Origin: Bradysia coprophila
Taxonomy: Eukaryota > Arthropoda > Insecta > Diptera > Sciaridae
Assembly: GCF_014529535.1 (NCBI RefSeq)
Contig: NC_050737.1
Coordinates: forward strand, 8,600,725-8,664,724
DNA: 64,000 nt
Direction: 5' to 3'
A program made the translations under genes and the position numbers. The notes under the pieces were generated by a model. The model ran no database searches. It saw only the letters and a program-made list of their open reading frames with translations, and had not been told where the DNA came from. Below are positions 10,664-22,747 of this stretch, piece after piece. The first letter of the stretch is position 1. Each line of letters begins with the position of its first letter.

Positions 10664-10809
10664 ATGTTTATTTATTTACTGAGTTTTTACGTTGGAGTGC
10701 TCTTTTTGCGATGAAGTCTTATAGAAACCATGAAGAATACCGTCCACAGCAAGAAAAATCCTTTTTTCAATTATATTTTTCAGTCAGCAAGATTTATTTA
10801 GCCTACGAA
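10664..10809. repeat. ~146-bp direct repeat, left copy
   Basis: Starts 'atgtttatttatttactga', contains 'gatgaagtcttatagaaacc', ends 'gatttatttagcctacga'. The matching copy is at 11498-11646 in the same orientation, about 830 bp away. The two copies differ at only a few positions. They could be long terminal repeats of a very small element, or ends of a segmental duplication. Confidence 0.85.
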
Positions 10810-11120
10810 GCGCATCTAAGGAGCACTGATCGGAAGTTTCGAATGAAAAAATAATTTTGTTAAAATCTCAGGGCTCAGTTGCGGTACCAGACTAGCATGA
10901 TCTGGCGATCGTCAGAGAATATTTGTTATTAAAATGGAAAGGTTCAATTCAGGGAAAAATTATGAAGTACAATCAGTAACACGATTCAAAATTATCAGCA
11001 GGACTACATTAGCGATTTGTGTAGTGTGTCGCCTAGGGCATAGACATGTTGTTTTTCCAGGGAAAATAGAAAATTTAGGTGTAAATGTGTTTAAATAGTC
11101 CGTAAGGCAAAAATCGAGAG

Positions 11121-11297
11121 CCCGTATTTTTTCTATGAATTAAAAAAATATTTTAGGGGTTCGGAGCAAGGTTCAAATGCGCAATTAAGATGGTTATAGA
11201 GCAGTAAATATGATATACATAATATACCTGAACCAGTCTAACAAATAACTTGCTCCGAACTCCAAAATGTTTCTTAAAAATTCTTAAAAAATACGAG
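11121..11297. mobile_element. 177-bp fold-back element
   Basis: Imperfect inverted arms of about 50 bp: 'cccgtattttttctatgaat' running to 'ggttcggagcaagg' pairs with 'cttgctccgaactcc' running to 'ttaaaaaatacgag'. It sits between the two ~146-bp direct repeats. Non-coding. Confidence 0.75.
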
Positions 11298-11497
11298 TCG
11301 TTTAGCCCTCTGGACCATTTAGACACATTTATAGCTGAATTTTGCACTTTATACGAGCAGAATACTTTTACGACTTGACAACGGCTGAGTTATAATATCA
11401 GAGTCCTGATTGTCACGATTATATCACAAGAGTTTTAATTTTGAACGAAATGTTTACTTTTAGTCTTTGAGCCAAACCGTAGTGCTAGGTCATCCTA

Positions 11498-11646
11498 ATG
11501 TTTATTTATTTACTGAATTTTTACGTTGGAGTGCTCTTTTTGCGATGAAGTCTTATAGAAACCATGAAGAATGCCGTCCACAGCAAGAAAAAAACGTTTT
11601 TTTTAAATTATATTTGTAAGTCAAGAAGATTTATTTAGCCTACGAA
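11498..11646. repeat. ~146-bp direct repeat, right copy
   Basis: Partner of 10664-10809, same orientation, with small length differences in the A and T runs. Confidence 0.85.
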
Positions 11647-12063
11647 TACGTAAAGCTGCAATCCTGGGAAATCTCTCGACTTTTGACTTTTGAGAAAATG
11701 TGACTACATCAGAAGTTTTGTTATAGACATCCAAGGATCGAACTTTTCTCATTATTCTATGAAAATCGTAAGACTTTGCACTCTAAAATAAAATTTTCTC
11801 ACTGTATCGACGAGCCGTGCTGTTGCTCAGCCTCGACAAATTTAGTAATAGTATTGCTCGAGCCTCACGGCAAGACCGTAAACGGCACTCCTGATGAAAG
11901 ACAAATTATGCAAATAAGATAAAAAAAACAGTGTTGTATTTACAGGATTTTACCGACCCGTCTGAAGTAGCTACAATAGTTATTTTCATGTGTCGGGGCC
12001 GAAAATGAGGGAGTTTCGATATTTTTCTCAGGTTTTCGACCCCTTACATGAAAAATTTTTTGA

Positions 12064-12179
12064 GTATCTGTTTTGGACGATTGATTTTAGGCACTTTCGC
12101 ATGTAGCCCTCACTTCGTTCGGGCTACAACAAGCGAAATTGCCTAAAAACAATCGTCCAAAACAGATACACAAATAACT
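12064..12179. mobile_element. 116-bp fold-back with 'ccctcacttcgttcggg' core
   Basis: Arms of about 38 bp ('gtatctgttttggacgatt' and 'aatcgtccaaaacagatac') flank the core 'gtagccctcacttcgttcgg', which is itself a small palindrome. A similar GC-richer core (cctcgcttcgctcggg) is found in the array at 6884-7440. Confidence 0.8.
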
Positions 12180-12387
12180 ATTTCAAATTCGTAAAGGGAA
12201 AATGTTTTCTGCAACATCTTTTGCCACTACTACGAAAGTGTTAGAGCCACCTGAGGTATGTGCAAGAGAAGGTGCAGAGTTTGGTAAAGACAAATATTTT
12301 TTGAGTATAGTTGCTTCAAAAGGCTATTTTGCCATGCAATTTTTCTTTTATAATGTAACAGCCAAGCCTAAATGAAATCTAATTGAC

Positions 12388-12610
12388 TTAAGACGAATCT
12401 ACACATGGCTAAATTGTTGCCTATATTTCGGGGCAAAGTTATTATTATTTTGATGATAATTTTGGACTCGCATTCTTTTTGGAAAAAGTACGACCATCGT
12501 TTGGTGTTAAAATGTGGTAGCTTTCAGTAAAACTTTAAATGTTTGTGGCGATGTAGGATGTTCTCGGAGTTAGGTTACGTCGCCACAAACATTTAAATTT
12601 TTACGGAAAG
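12388..12610. mobile_element. Partial TTAA-family element with inner palindrome
   Basis: From 'cttaagacgaatctacacat' through 'ggctaaattgttgcctatat' the sequence follows the left end of the element at 23505. An inverted repeat comes next (12521-12610; arms 'actttaaatgtttgtggcg' and 'cgccacaaacatttaaattt'). The inner palindrome is not the same as the one inside the 23505 copy. Confidence 0.6.
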
Positions 12611-14011
12611 CTTAGGGATTGTTTTCACTTTAAGTATAAAGTGTATGCAATTAATACGCTCATAGAATCTGCTCCAAACTACCAGATCTTTTCTCTTTAC
12701 ACAAACTCAACTAAGAAAACTTTCGAGGAAAGTAGTAATTTCAAAATGATGAATTTTTTATATGTCTGGCTCTTCCATTGAGTAATGTTTTTGATTTAGA
12801 ATTAAATACTAGGATTACGTAAATAAAAAAAATATAATGTAAATCAGAAAGTGGCTACTTTACTTGAACAAAAATCTTCCATGATTATACTAACAACTCG
12901 AAAGATAGTCAAAAACGAAAGGACAACATGAAGCTCAGATTCAGTTTAGTAAAATCATTGAAAATGTCTCTGTCATTTTAAGCCCAAATGTACGTATATC
13001 TTGTAGAAAATTGTAAATTTTAAGTGAAATTAGTAGTACTTTACATATCAATTCAATGGAATATTGATGGGAATGAGAAAACGAATAAAAACACAAGAAG
13101 CCTTAAATACCAGCGTTAAAATTTTCCATCTCTCCTGCTTAAATGCTCAGATTAGAAATCGATATAAATTGTTATAGCTCTTATCAGTTTTTAATTCAAT
13201 CAAATTACATTTAGCTTACAAGCAGAATATTTCACCTAAGTTTTTCGTCGGAGGTACCGTTCCCATGATAGATGCAGCATTGCCCTTTTGGGTAGCTATA
13301 CTTATGCGCTGTATCAGATATGCCATTGAACGTTTTTCGTTTGTTGCCTCCGCGATTTTACTTCCAAATTTTTTAATGAAATTCAAGCCAATACTACAAA
13401 ATACCCCAGACGTTTAGTTGTCCTTATCATAAGAGTCTTATGAATGAAGTATAAAATAGCTTTGAATGATTCATATGAATGCTATTGCAGTTGTTGTATA
13501 CCATATAATGAAAGAGTGATATTTGCGACAAAGTTAAGTATTCGTGGCACAAAAAAACCTGTGTTGGTAGGACTGGAGCTGGTGTTGTATGGGGACAATC
13601 TAGCGCAGCTTCATTTGACTATGAAATTTAACAAGGAACACTAGCTGAAAATCAGTGTGACCAACTGAGGTTTTTTTGACCTATGTTTTTCTTCGACATG
13701 TCGTATACATATATCTCTCATTCATATATGTTGTATACGTTCATTCTTTTACGTACTACGGCAATGTAACTGGCGCTTCACTCATATGAAATATACATTC
13801 ACATTGCCTAATCAAGTAAAGCACAGTATGTAAGAGGTTGCATTTTTTTTCCGTTGTAGCCCGACCCAAAAGGGACGGACGTATGTACTATTACTATAGA
13901 AACACCATTCACGTACTAATTTAATCTGTTCACTTCAATCACTATAATGTTTATTACATGAAAACTCTGCAAATGTTTTTGTTTGGTTTCGAAAACAGGT
14001 ATTCGTTCAAA

Positions 14012-16895
14012 ATGTCTAAAAGAGGGAGCAATGAGCACTGGAGTGGATATACGAAGAAAAAATTCAAGGAACTTGTGGGTGAGGAGCAGACCATGTTCAC
14101 AAGCCAAATTCCTCAAACTTCATCAACAATTACATCAAATTCTGAACCGTTTGATGTTTCTGAGCCAGTAGAACTGGTGGATCCGCCTATTGAAACGCTG
14201 TTAAATGACTCCTCGGAGCAAGTTTGGGAGGAATTACTATCAGAGATTGAAAAATCGTTTCAATGCAATCATCCAACGGTATGCTCAGAAAATGATTCGT
14301 CCGAACTACCCAAAAGCCGTGCTAAAACCGATCTGGCTTCCGATCTGGCTGGTTTTGCCGTCAGAAAAGGACGCCCTATAAGTGATACTACTGAGTTACT
14401 TCACATTTTGAATAAGCACAAAATAGATGATCTGCCAAAGACCCGAAATACATTGTTGAAAACGCCGAATGAAAAAATAGAACAAAGAATATTGGCTGAG
14501 GGCGGTACATACTATTATCGTGGAATACGGAAATCGTTAGATGTACGAAAACATCTAATCTGGAATCTGGAATCAATTGAGCTAGATGTAGGTATTGATG
14601 GGGCCCGACCATTTAAGTCATCAAGACTCGATCTATGGCCCTGCATCGCTGCCATTGCTGATTTAGCTCATATCCGGCCATTTTTACTAGGTATTTGGCT
14701 CTCAAAACTTTCTGAAAGATTAGAACTTTTACTTAAAATTTTGCGTCGATGTAGAAACGATATTTTAGGCATAGTAAATACGTATCGCAAAGTAATACAT
14801 TTCTAGGTCGACGCAAAACTTTCCGCTAATTCCGTTCTAATTAATTATATGAATCTCCTGCTCATTGAGTCACTTTTTATTTATTTTTATTATAACGTGA
14901 ACAAAAGACAAAATAGTTGAGACGATATAACAATTTGGTCTTGTAAAATTATGCAAGTCAGATAAGAATATATTAATTTATAGAATCAGACCAACCAGAG
15001 TTTCGTAAACGACTTCGCAATAATCGATAGTTTCAGATCAACATACATTTAAAGCGAGAAGTCGATCCCCGGTTTGGATGTAATCGTTAACGTTTGCATA
15101 TAGTTTGCATACAGTCTTCGCTTACGGTCACATTTTCGAGTGTAGAAATCGTTCATTTACCTAATTCTACTTTTTATGTAGATTAAAGCTTGAAACAAGT
15201 TTTAGTAGTATGTTACGTATCTGCAGGAAAATTTGTTTACTCACGATGGGGAAGCTTATATCCAGAGCCGAAGGTGAGGAATATAATACCCAAAGTTATA
15301 AGCAGATTTTCCCGCAGATACGTATTATGCTTTACATGCTAGCGTCTGGTATGCACTTTTTCGCAGACACAAACAGTGCACGCGCTGGCATGTAAAGTTA
15401 TTTACAGTCATAGATAAGTAATAGGGAATCAATTTACTGAGAAGTTCAGTGACTTTTTGAGTGGTAGGTTCACGTTCACGTTACGGAAAAATGCTAAAAA
15501 CTTAATGAATTATTTTTAGGATGTTACCAAGGCCAAGGCAAAGCAAAAAATTCTGAAGAATTTTTTGGTGAATTTGAGAAGGAACTGTTGGACATATACA
15601 AAAATGGAATCGAATTCAAAGTGGGAGAGAAAATCATTCGTAAACAAATTCGCATCAGATTGTTTATGTTAGATTCGCCGGCTCGGGCTGATATCTGCAA
15701 AATTATGAGTCATGGTAGCTATCATGGATGCCCTTTTTGTAAATTTACCGAGAAGATCGGCGGACAAAAAAATGTGCAAAGTGAACCTGAGGATCAGTGG
15801 AAAGGAAAAGTTGTCTATCCGAACCATATCGGTTTCAGCCAACGAACCGATGAAACCTTTAGAGACAGATTACACCCCGAGCATCATAAACCAGAATTTC
15901 GATCGAAACGTTCGGTTCTGGAAAATCTGGGATTCAGGATGATATCCCAATTTCCACTGGATCCAATGCATATTATTGATTTGGGCGCAGTTTTAAAAGG
16001 ATTGGAATTTTTGGTTAAAGCGCAGAATATTCCAAGCCTCGTGATAGATATTGACAAATTGTCCGAGCGCATTCTTGCTTTTGGCCGTTTTCGACCGTCT
16101 GACTTTGCACGAGACATCCGATCGCTCAAAGACTTGCAACATTTCAAAGCAACAGAGCTTAGACAATTTTTGATGTACGGTGGCATAGTGTTTTTAAAGG
16201 GTGTAGTTGCTGATCATATACATGATCATTGGCTGCTTTTGCATGTTGCGGTACGACTGCTTGCTACCGAAAGTTTGACCAAACACAACATTGACACTGC
16301 CGAACAACTTCTTCACAAATATGTTGAGCAGTACCCATCAATCTACGGTGAAGATTCCATTACCTACGTAATACACGTCTTGCTGCATATTACGTACTAT
16401 TCCAGACGTTACGGTCCGTTGGATTCCTTTTCTTGCTATAAGTTTGAAAATTTTATTCAAAAGCTCAAAGGATATTTGGGAAACGCGATTAATCCGCTAC
16501 AGCAAATGCGTAATAGAATCGAGGAGGAGGAAATGTATAATCCCGAATCGTTTACCGTTTCCAATTTCAACAAGATGGAAATAAAATGCGACGAGAAGGA
16601 CTCCTTCGTTGCATTGAAGAAAGAAGGACAGACCCGGCCATTCAAAGTGATCTCAATTTACGAACGAGATTCGGAAAAGTTCTTGGCGGTTCGACGTTGT
16701 TTGAATATACACAATTTTTACACCACTCCTATCGCATCAAGCACAATTGGCGAGATAACATATGATGGTCTAGATTCCACAATAGAACACTTCAAATCAT
16801 CGGAAGTTGTTTATAAATACTGTAGAGTACCACACAACAACATTTTTGTCCTGATACCAATTTTACATACAGCATTCCGTTCATTCAATAAGTAG
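14012..16895 (+). CDS. CMC/CACTA-like DDE transposase, two coding exons
   Basis: Coding exons 14012-14690 and 15520-16895 (stop TAG) give 684 residues with no frame break; the 829-bp intron is GT/AG, phase 1. An in-frame ATG at 13958 would add 18 residues, but AG at 13997-13998 may instead be an acceptor for a non-coding first exon, so the later Met was chosen. Recognisable order: basic N-terminus; acidic linker; a region with PFKSS and RPFLLG; then 'LDSPARAD' (D near 278), a 'GCPFC' zinc-ligand-like motif, 'FPLDPMH' and 'YKFENF' followed by 'NPLQQMRNR'. These match the conserved blocks of animal EnSpm/CACTA-like transposases, with likely D, D and E catalytic residues. It would cut and rejoin DNA at the element ends. 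The downstream DUF4806-like gene follows after 139 bp. Terminal inverted repeats were not identified. It could be a domesticated gene. Confidence 0.85.
15215..15397. mobile_element. Two adjacent fold-backs inside the transposase intron
   Basis: 15215-15323 has arms 'acgtatctgc' and 'gcagatacgt' plus inner pairing 'ggaaaat'/'attttcc'. 15330-15397 has arms 'ctttacatgc' and 'gcatgtaaag'. The second resembles the fold-back at 17827-17905, which also ends in '(t)ttacatgct/agcatgtaaa'. Confidence 0.7.
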
Positions 16896-17034
16896 CAGCT
16901 AATTTATTTCACAACGATACAACGATACAGTGTAAATAATTTGCAAAAACTCGTCTGAATCTACTCAAAACTGTCTTTACTTGATCCGTTTTAATTATTT
17001 TGTTTCTTTGCAGTTTACACAACAACACAACACA

Positions 17035-20000
17035 ATGCAAAAAGACTCATTCAATTCAACCACCACAACATTGCCAAGTAATAGCCTGCCAAACAAAAAA
17101 CCAATATTTGTGACAATACAAAAATCTGGAAACAATATCATTTTAGGTACGTATTGAATTGTAGATGAACAGTTTGTTGTGTTCTAAATATTTAATTTTT
17201 GTGTTTAGCGAAGCCAAAACTTATAACAGCACCTCCTTCTCAAATACCGAAACTTTGTGTTTCCTCATCACATATAAAACTTGGAAAATCAAATGGTTCT
17301 CACCTTAAAGGTAAACAATTTATTTACAATTTTGTGATGTTTTAGTATGTCAATGCATAGATTTCGATTACGCTTCGATAAATGTCGATCTTCGTCTTCA
17401 TTAAAAATTGTCGAATCAGGTCCATAGAAACTGAACTCTATTTCAAAAAGTAAGAAATGAGAAATGACCCAAACCTATTTTAGCTTCAATATTTTCACAT
17501 TCACTGGACCAAATATGTATTCGATTTCCGTATAAAAAGATATGTTGCGGCTAGTTCGATCTAAAACTTACACCAAAGCACTGTGTGTTTTTGGCCTTCT
17601 AATTGAGTGATTTCAAAGTCAGCATCGGTGCTTGACAGTGCTTTGCTTACACTGAAGTAAAAATAAGTAGAAACGTTTTCGTTTTGTAGGTTTATGTGAA
17701 TTATTTTTCTGTTTCTACTTACTCATTTTGAGACGAGTTTTCTCTTCTATTATGTCATTATGTCAACCAAAAAACAAAATAAATTCTCACCGAATCTCAA
17801 GAAATAGCTTCGAAAAGATAATTACGTTTACATGCTACATGCGTCGAAAGCCGTACTTTTCATGTTTTTACATGTGCACTACTCTCGACGCCCTCAGCAT
17901 GTAAAATCCATTACATAACTCGGGATGAAAATGAAAAGTCTCGTTTTCGTGTATTTATCGACCTCGGCTACGTCTCGGATCAACAAAATTCACACGAAAA
18001 CTCTGCTTTTCATCTTTTTATCCCTAGTAATGAAAAATACTATTTTGTAACTTTGGGTAGTAGTCATTCAACGTAAACAAAATAATTTGATTGAATCCTT
18101 TCGTAGGCTTAAATAATGACGAAAAAAAGGGAGACCATACAAACCCAATTCAATCCAATCAAATTAACTTCTATGGTGCTCGACAGTCTACGGTTGAATC
18201 TTTTCCGAATCAGTGTAAGTAACTCAACCGAGCATCGTTTAAAATTCATTTCTACATTCTTTGAATTTTACGTCACTTAGTACTATTACAACAATTACAA
18301 CATGGTCCAAACAAAACGTATGCTCCAGTAAATATAAATTTCATTCACAACCGAAAGAAGTCGATTAAACATTCGATCGAAGCTAACAATGTAAATTGCT
18401 CGTTGAAGATGCAGGGAATTGCACCAAAATCAAAAGCAATTTTAAAACAAAACCCGTCGAAAAGAAATTGTAAGTACTGAATACAGACTTTGTAAATATG
18501 TTAATGACTTGAATGTGGTCTCAATTGAATCTTTTTACATGTTTAAAGCTAAAAAAACAAATCCGAACGATGCATCTGGAATACCGAAGTACAAATTCCC
18601 TCTTCCTCCTCCGAAAATGAATTTCACGGTTCAAACTAATACGGTCTTTAACACGGCAATCGATGAAAACACGCAGGACACACAAATTATTCCACCACCA
18701 GATACTTCAATGTCATCGATTTGCAATGAAACCTCTGACGACGGTAGGAATTGTTTCAGTTTTTCATTGGCCTTAAGTAGCACGTCAATAATACTAAATT
18801 GCTAAGTGATAACTCGATATAAAAGAGGTTAAAAAAGGTTAACTTTGAATAACTAAAATTTGTTGGTTTTCATCAATTCAGATCAATTCAATGGCGTTCC
18901 AAGTAACTGTGCTTCATTCAAAAAAATATTGATTGATCTGTCGAAGAGCAAACGTTACGGGGTTGTCACTCCCGTAGATGCTATTGATTCAAAGGCTCCG
19001 ATTACTTCAAAGGAACTGGTCGCCTCGCAGACACAAGGTACATAAAACAAGGTCAGCACTAAGACAAATAATAAAAGTTTCGCACAATTCTGCAGATGAC
19101 ACCCCGAATTCTTCAGAAACTGCAAGTAGACTGCCATTTCTGGAACTCCACGAAATTGTTGGGGATTCAGATAAGCCTGGTGATCAGCGTGTAACTAAGC
19201 AAGCAGTTGAAACCGATACCAACATATCTCCAGAAACCGAGTATGGTGAAATCATAAATAGACTTGATCGAATAGAGGCCATGCAGCTAGCTTCGTCGAA
19301 ACGGGATGCACAAATTTTAGTAGCGGTCAAAAAGTTATGTTTACAATACACAAAACATAACAACGACAACGACGAAATTAAAAAACTGCTACCAATAAGG
19401 GATGAGATTAAGCTGATTGAAATGGATACGCGTATCATAGAAGACACATGCTTTAAGGAAAAATTGGTAAGTTTATTTCAAAAGTTATGCAAGTGCAACC
19501 CTTTTTGGTGGTAGTTTTATGTTTTCCAAAGGTGTGATAATGTTATTATCAAAAAATGTATTGAAAAGCCGTTTATTCAAAAGCGTGAGTTAAAGTTCTC
19601 TTTACTGCACGGATCCAAAACTTTACCTTTCTTTGATTAAAATACCTTACTTCGCAATGGGGTAAATGATGGAAATGGTACTTCTTGTGTGTTTACCGAC
19701 CTCGGCTACACCTCGATCGGAAAATTTCACACAAGAAGTACTATTTTCATCATTTGCCCCATTGTTAAGTAATGTACTATTAGGAAAAAAGATGAGCCAA
19801 CGCAGTGACTTTATAGTTAACATGTCATGCATAAGTAATCTAGATTTTTGGTGCTCAAAATCTCTGATTTTTAACTAATTTTCACAAATTGTTGAAGCAC
19901 GATTAGTACTTCTATTAGGTTACTATACCAGGGAGGTAATTGGCCATCTCGTATCCAGATAAGTAAAATTATCCTAGGGCTTCAGCCCTAAGTAATTTAA

Positions 20001-21698
20001 TCATCGTGACTGGAGATAACCAATTTTTTACCGTGAACTGTATTGGGTTTTACCATAGCACTAAACCAAGCACTAGAACAGATTTTTTTTAATGGAAATT
20101 TAGCCTCTCTGATCTGCCGCAAAATAAACAAAATGTTTTGGGCCGCCACAAGTATAAATTTAATGGGAGCCTCTAAAGTGGCACAAATTTAAAATTTTTA
20201 GTTCACTTTAAAACGTAGACAAGTTAGGTCAAATATTATTATTTAATGATTTGTCAATAAGCAATTGATGAAACATTTATTTATCGAAACCAAAATACTG
20301 TCAACAACTAGAACTATAATGACAACATAGTAGGGTTGCATACGCAGGCCCCTCTTGCCAAATCTGTTCTACTGCTTGGTTCAGATGCTATTGTTTTACC
20401 TTACGAACTCAGTAAAGGGCCTAAGAGCCATATAACCTTTCTAGTAAGGTAAAATAGTTTTCGTTTCATCGAGTATTTATATCTGTATCCTTCCTTTTTA
20501 GATTGCATACATACGTGGATTCAAAACAACAAACAATCCGGACAATTTTACAGCATTTTTCAATGTCCTTTTGGCTGATGAGTTGGTGGCCCAGTTTAAT
20601 TTAAAAGGAATCATGGGCAAAAAGAAATTGGACGGATTCAAAATCATAGAGATTATACAGGGTAGGTTTTATCTATTAAAATTCCTTACACTCTTACAAA
20701 TATTTTTGAGTACAACCAACGCGCTTCAAGCACTGATTATAGTGGTCAGCTGCAGAAAGTAATCTATTTTACATGAAAATGTCTTTACAGTGTTTTTCGT
20801 CTGTATGATACACCGTCTAGTTTCAGTACTCTATTTAGAGTACCCACTCATGCTTGAAGTGCGTTGGAAAAAGAATATTTTCAAAGAACTTTGAAATTAA
20901 CTAGTTGTGCAATAACTGGTCAAAAATTTCATCTTCTGCATACCGCGGCAGAATAAAATAAACTAGGCAGGAGCGGTTCATTTTCTAAACGTTAAATAAG
21001 GGACCTAATCGACCTAATGCACTGTATAAAAATGAACTCAAATGAACATATATACATATATATATATCGCAAAAAAATATAGGGCTACTAGATTATTCAG
21101 GTCCCTCGTCAAATCAGCGCTCCTGTCTGGTTAACTCTACTCTGTCGTGCTGCATATTGAAATGTGCTTAATAAAACTGTTTAATTTGCTTGGCCCCAAA
21201 TCCCCTAGTTCGATCTTTTTTATAACATGCCATAATGTTCCATTAAAAATCCTAAAGATATTTCCAATTAAAACTGAAGTTTATTCCCTCTTTGTTCACT
21301 CAATTAGAAATATTTTATCTGCCTAGAACAATAATTTCTCACTTATCCCCCTAGAGTATTTTTGTTTATTTCGGTATATATGTTCTCGGCAGATAAAAAG
21401 TGTATGCACCTCTTGCCAAAATTGTTATCTTGACGTGTCTCGATAATAATTTTGGCAAGAGGTGCATAATATTATATTAGTGTAATTAGTTCGCAATTAA
21501 CGAGACGTTTGCAGGTGATTTCTAATAAAACTGGCTAATCGCAAAATTATTCACTTTTTAGACCTCCATAAACCAATGGACAAGAAGACATTTGAAAAAA
21601 CAATGCGCTCAACGATTGAATTGGCGAAAGACCGGTACCACAACGAATTATATAGAAAACGCCAGCAACAGAAGACACAAACATCCACTATCATTTAA
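17035..21698 (+). CDS. DUF4806-domain protein, nine coding exons, partner gene of the transposase
   Basis: Exons: 17035-17146, 17209-17310, 18107-18214, 18281-18469, 18549-18743, 18882-19037, 19096-19466, 20502-20661 and 21562-21698 (stop TAA). Together they give 1530 bp, 509 residues, and all eight introns have GT/AG ends with consistent phase. The N-terminal two thirds is low-complexity, rich in Ser, Asn, Lys and Pro, with no known domain. Exon 7 has a short helical stretch (EIINRLDRIEAMQ) that could form a coiled coil. From 'LLPIRDEIKLIE' to the C-terminus it follows DUF4806, including 'LADELVAQFNLKG', 'GKKKLDGFKI' and a basic tail. DUF4806 is common in arthropod transposon-associated proteins; its activity is unknown. 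A 3' splice site (AG 17012-17013) precedes the ATG, and no AATAAA separates it from the transposase stop, so the two may be alternative products of one transcript, like TnpA/TnpD of plant En/Spm (inference). Confidence 0.82.
17827..18025. mobile_element. Two adjacent fold-backs in an intron of the DUF4806 gene
   Basis: 17827-17905 has arms 'tttacatgct' and 'agcatgtaaa' with further inner pairing (gcgtcga/tcgacgc). 17922-18025 has arms 'gggatgaaaatgaaaag' and 'cttttcatctttttatccc'. Its core 'cgacctcggctacgtctcgg' is shared with the fold-back at 19647-19772. Confidence 0.8.
19647..19772. mobile_element. 126-bp fold-back with 'cgacctcggctac' core
   Basis: Arms 'ttacttcgcaatggggtaaa' and 'catttgccccattgttaagt' continue inward to 'acttcttgtgtg'/'cacacaagaagt'. 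The core 'cgacctcggctacacctcg' matches the core at 17922-18025 although the outer arms are different. It lies in the ~1.0-kb intron between exons 7 and 8 of the DUF4806 gene. Confidence 0.82.
20716..20867 (-). mobile_element. ~150-bp MITE, ends CCAACGC, copy 1
   Basis: Terminal inverted repeats 'ccaacgcgcttcaagca' and 'tgcttgaagtgcgttgg'. Its reverse complement aligns along its length with 43053-43189, for instance 'gtggtcagctgcagaaagta' against 'tactttctgtagctgaccac'. A non-autonomous DNA transposon family with two dated insertions in this window. It sits in the last intron of the DUF4806 gene. Confidence 0.85.
21402..21468. mobile_element. 67-bp fold-back
   Basis: Arms 'tatgcacctcttgccaaaat' and 'attttggcaagaggtgcata' are perfect over 20 bp and continue to 'tgttatc'/'gataata'; the loop is about 11 bp. 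A half-copy, 'gcccctcttgccaaatctgt', occurs at about 20347. Confidence 0.85.
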
Positions 21699-22747
21699 AC
21701 CAAAGACAAATTTTCCTGGTGAAATTTGCAAACAAAACTAATGTCTTAGTTTGAATTGAATTTAAATAATCTTTTTTAATTATTTCTTCTACCAATATGT
21801 GATAAAATTTGTGATCCATTATGTAACAACTAATGAATGTGAATTACGAAATTTAAAATTTATTAAGAGTTCGATGGCGTACTTTGAAAAGAATTTGAAT
21901 ATAGAATTGATTTAAACAAAATTGTTTCTTGTTTCAACATCGAAATATTTCTTATGAATCAGATCTTCAACTAAAACTTGACTTCAGAAATCAAATTTAA
22001 ACTTGATACTATTGGACCTACTGCAGTTAAACTTTTATTCAAATTGAAGTGAACAAGTTTTCAACCGACCTCCCCAAAATAGCTGTGTGGTAGCACATGC
22101 AGTTCCATACAGTTCGTTATGTAATACTGATAGGTGATATACTGATATATCAAATAGAAATTTGTGTTTCAGCCTAGGGGCATGCTTGTAGTGGTGACTG
22201 GACCAGCGCTCATCTGTTGTTCCCTTACACCCCTTTACAATATACTACATAGCCATGAAACTCACAACATAGTGTATAATATCAAAATCGTGGTAGGACG
22301 GGAACTAAGATATACGTCAAGCGTTTCATATTGGTACAGTCAATTATCAACCAGTGGACCAACAAAATCGAAAATTTCAGCCATCTCCAGCACTCATATT
22401 ACAAGCTATGTAAACTATGTCATGTTTAGATCTTCAAACCTAAAAATACATAATCATGCAGGTAGCAATTCCAAAAGATAAGAGGAGACACACCTCAGTC
22501 GATGGCGAACAGTTCCCTTAAATGTGCTTTTCGAACAACTCATGGAAATACAGATGTAATGTGCCTCAACTTAAATTGTGGTCAAAATTCCCCTCCTTCA
22601 TATAACATAAATAGATAATCGAAATAAATGATTCACATCTTAGCGCTCTATAATTAATCTCTAAACAGCAAAGACCCACCGACAAAATGTTCCCAAACAG
22701 ACACTCACTATCGTTGAATTGGAAAATTTCGAGGTTGAAATAGTATC

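Larger units (their letters stand above)
10314..13957. other. Intergenic region with dispersed repeats and fold-backs
   Basis: No supported gene. It holds a pair of ~146-bp direct repeats, palindromes at 11121-11297, 12064-12179 and 12521-12610, and a partial copy of the TTAA-ended family from about 12388. The open frames at 10651-10854 and 13444-13644 show no known motif; the first lies inside the direct repeat. 13740-13830 includes a small inverted repeat, ggcaatgt/acattgcc. Confidence 0.6.

Noticed and set aside
22164-22481. 105-codon + strand frame between the DUF4806 gene and transferrin
   Set aside because: No motif, no splice partners, composition like surrounding intergenic DNA.
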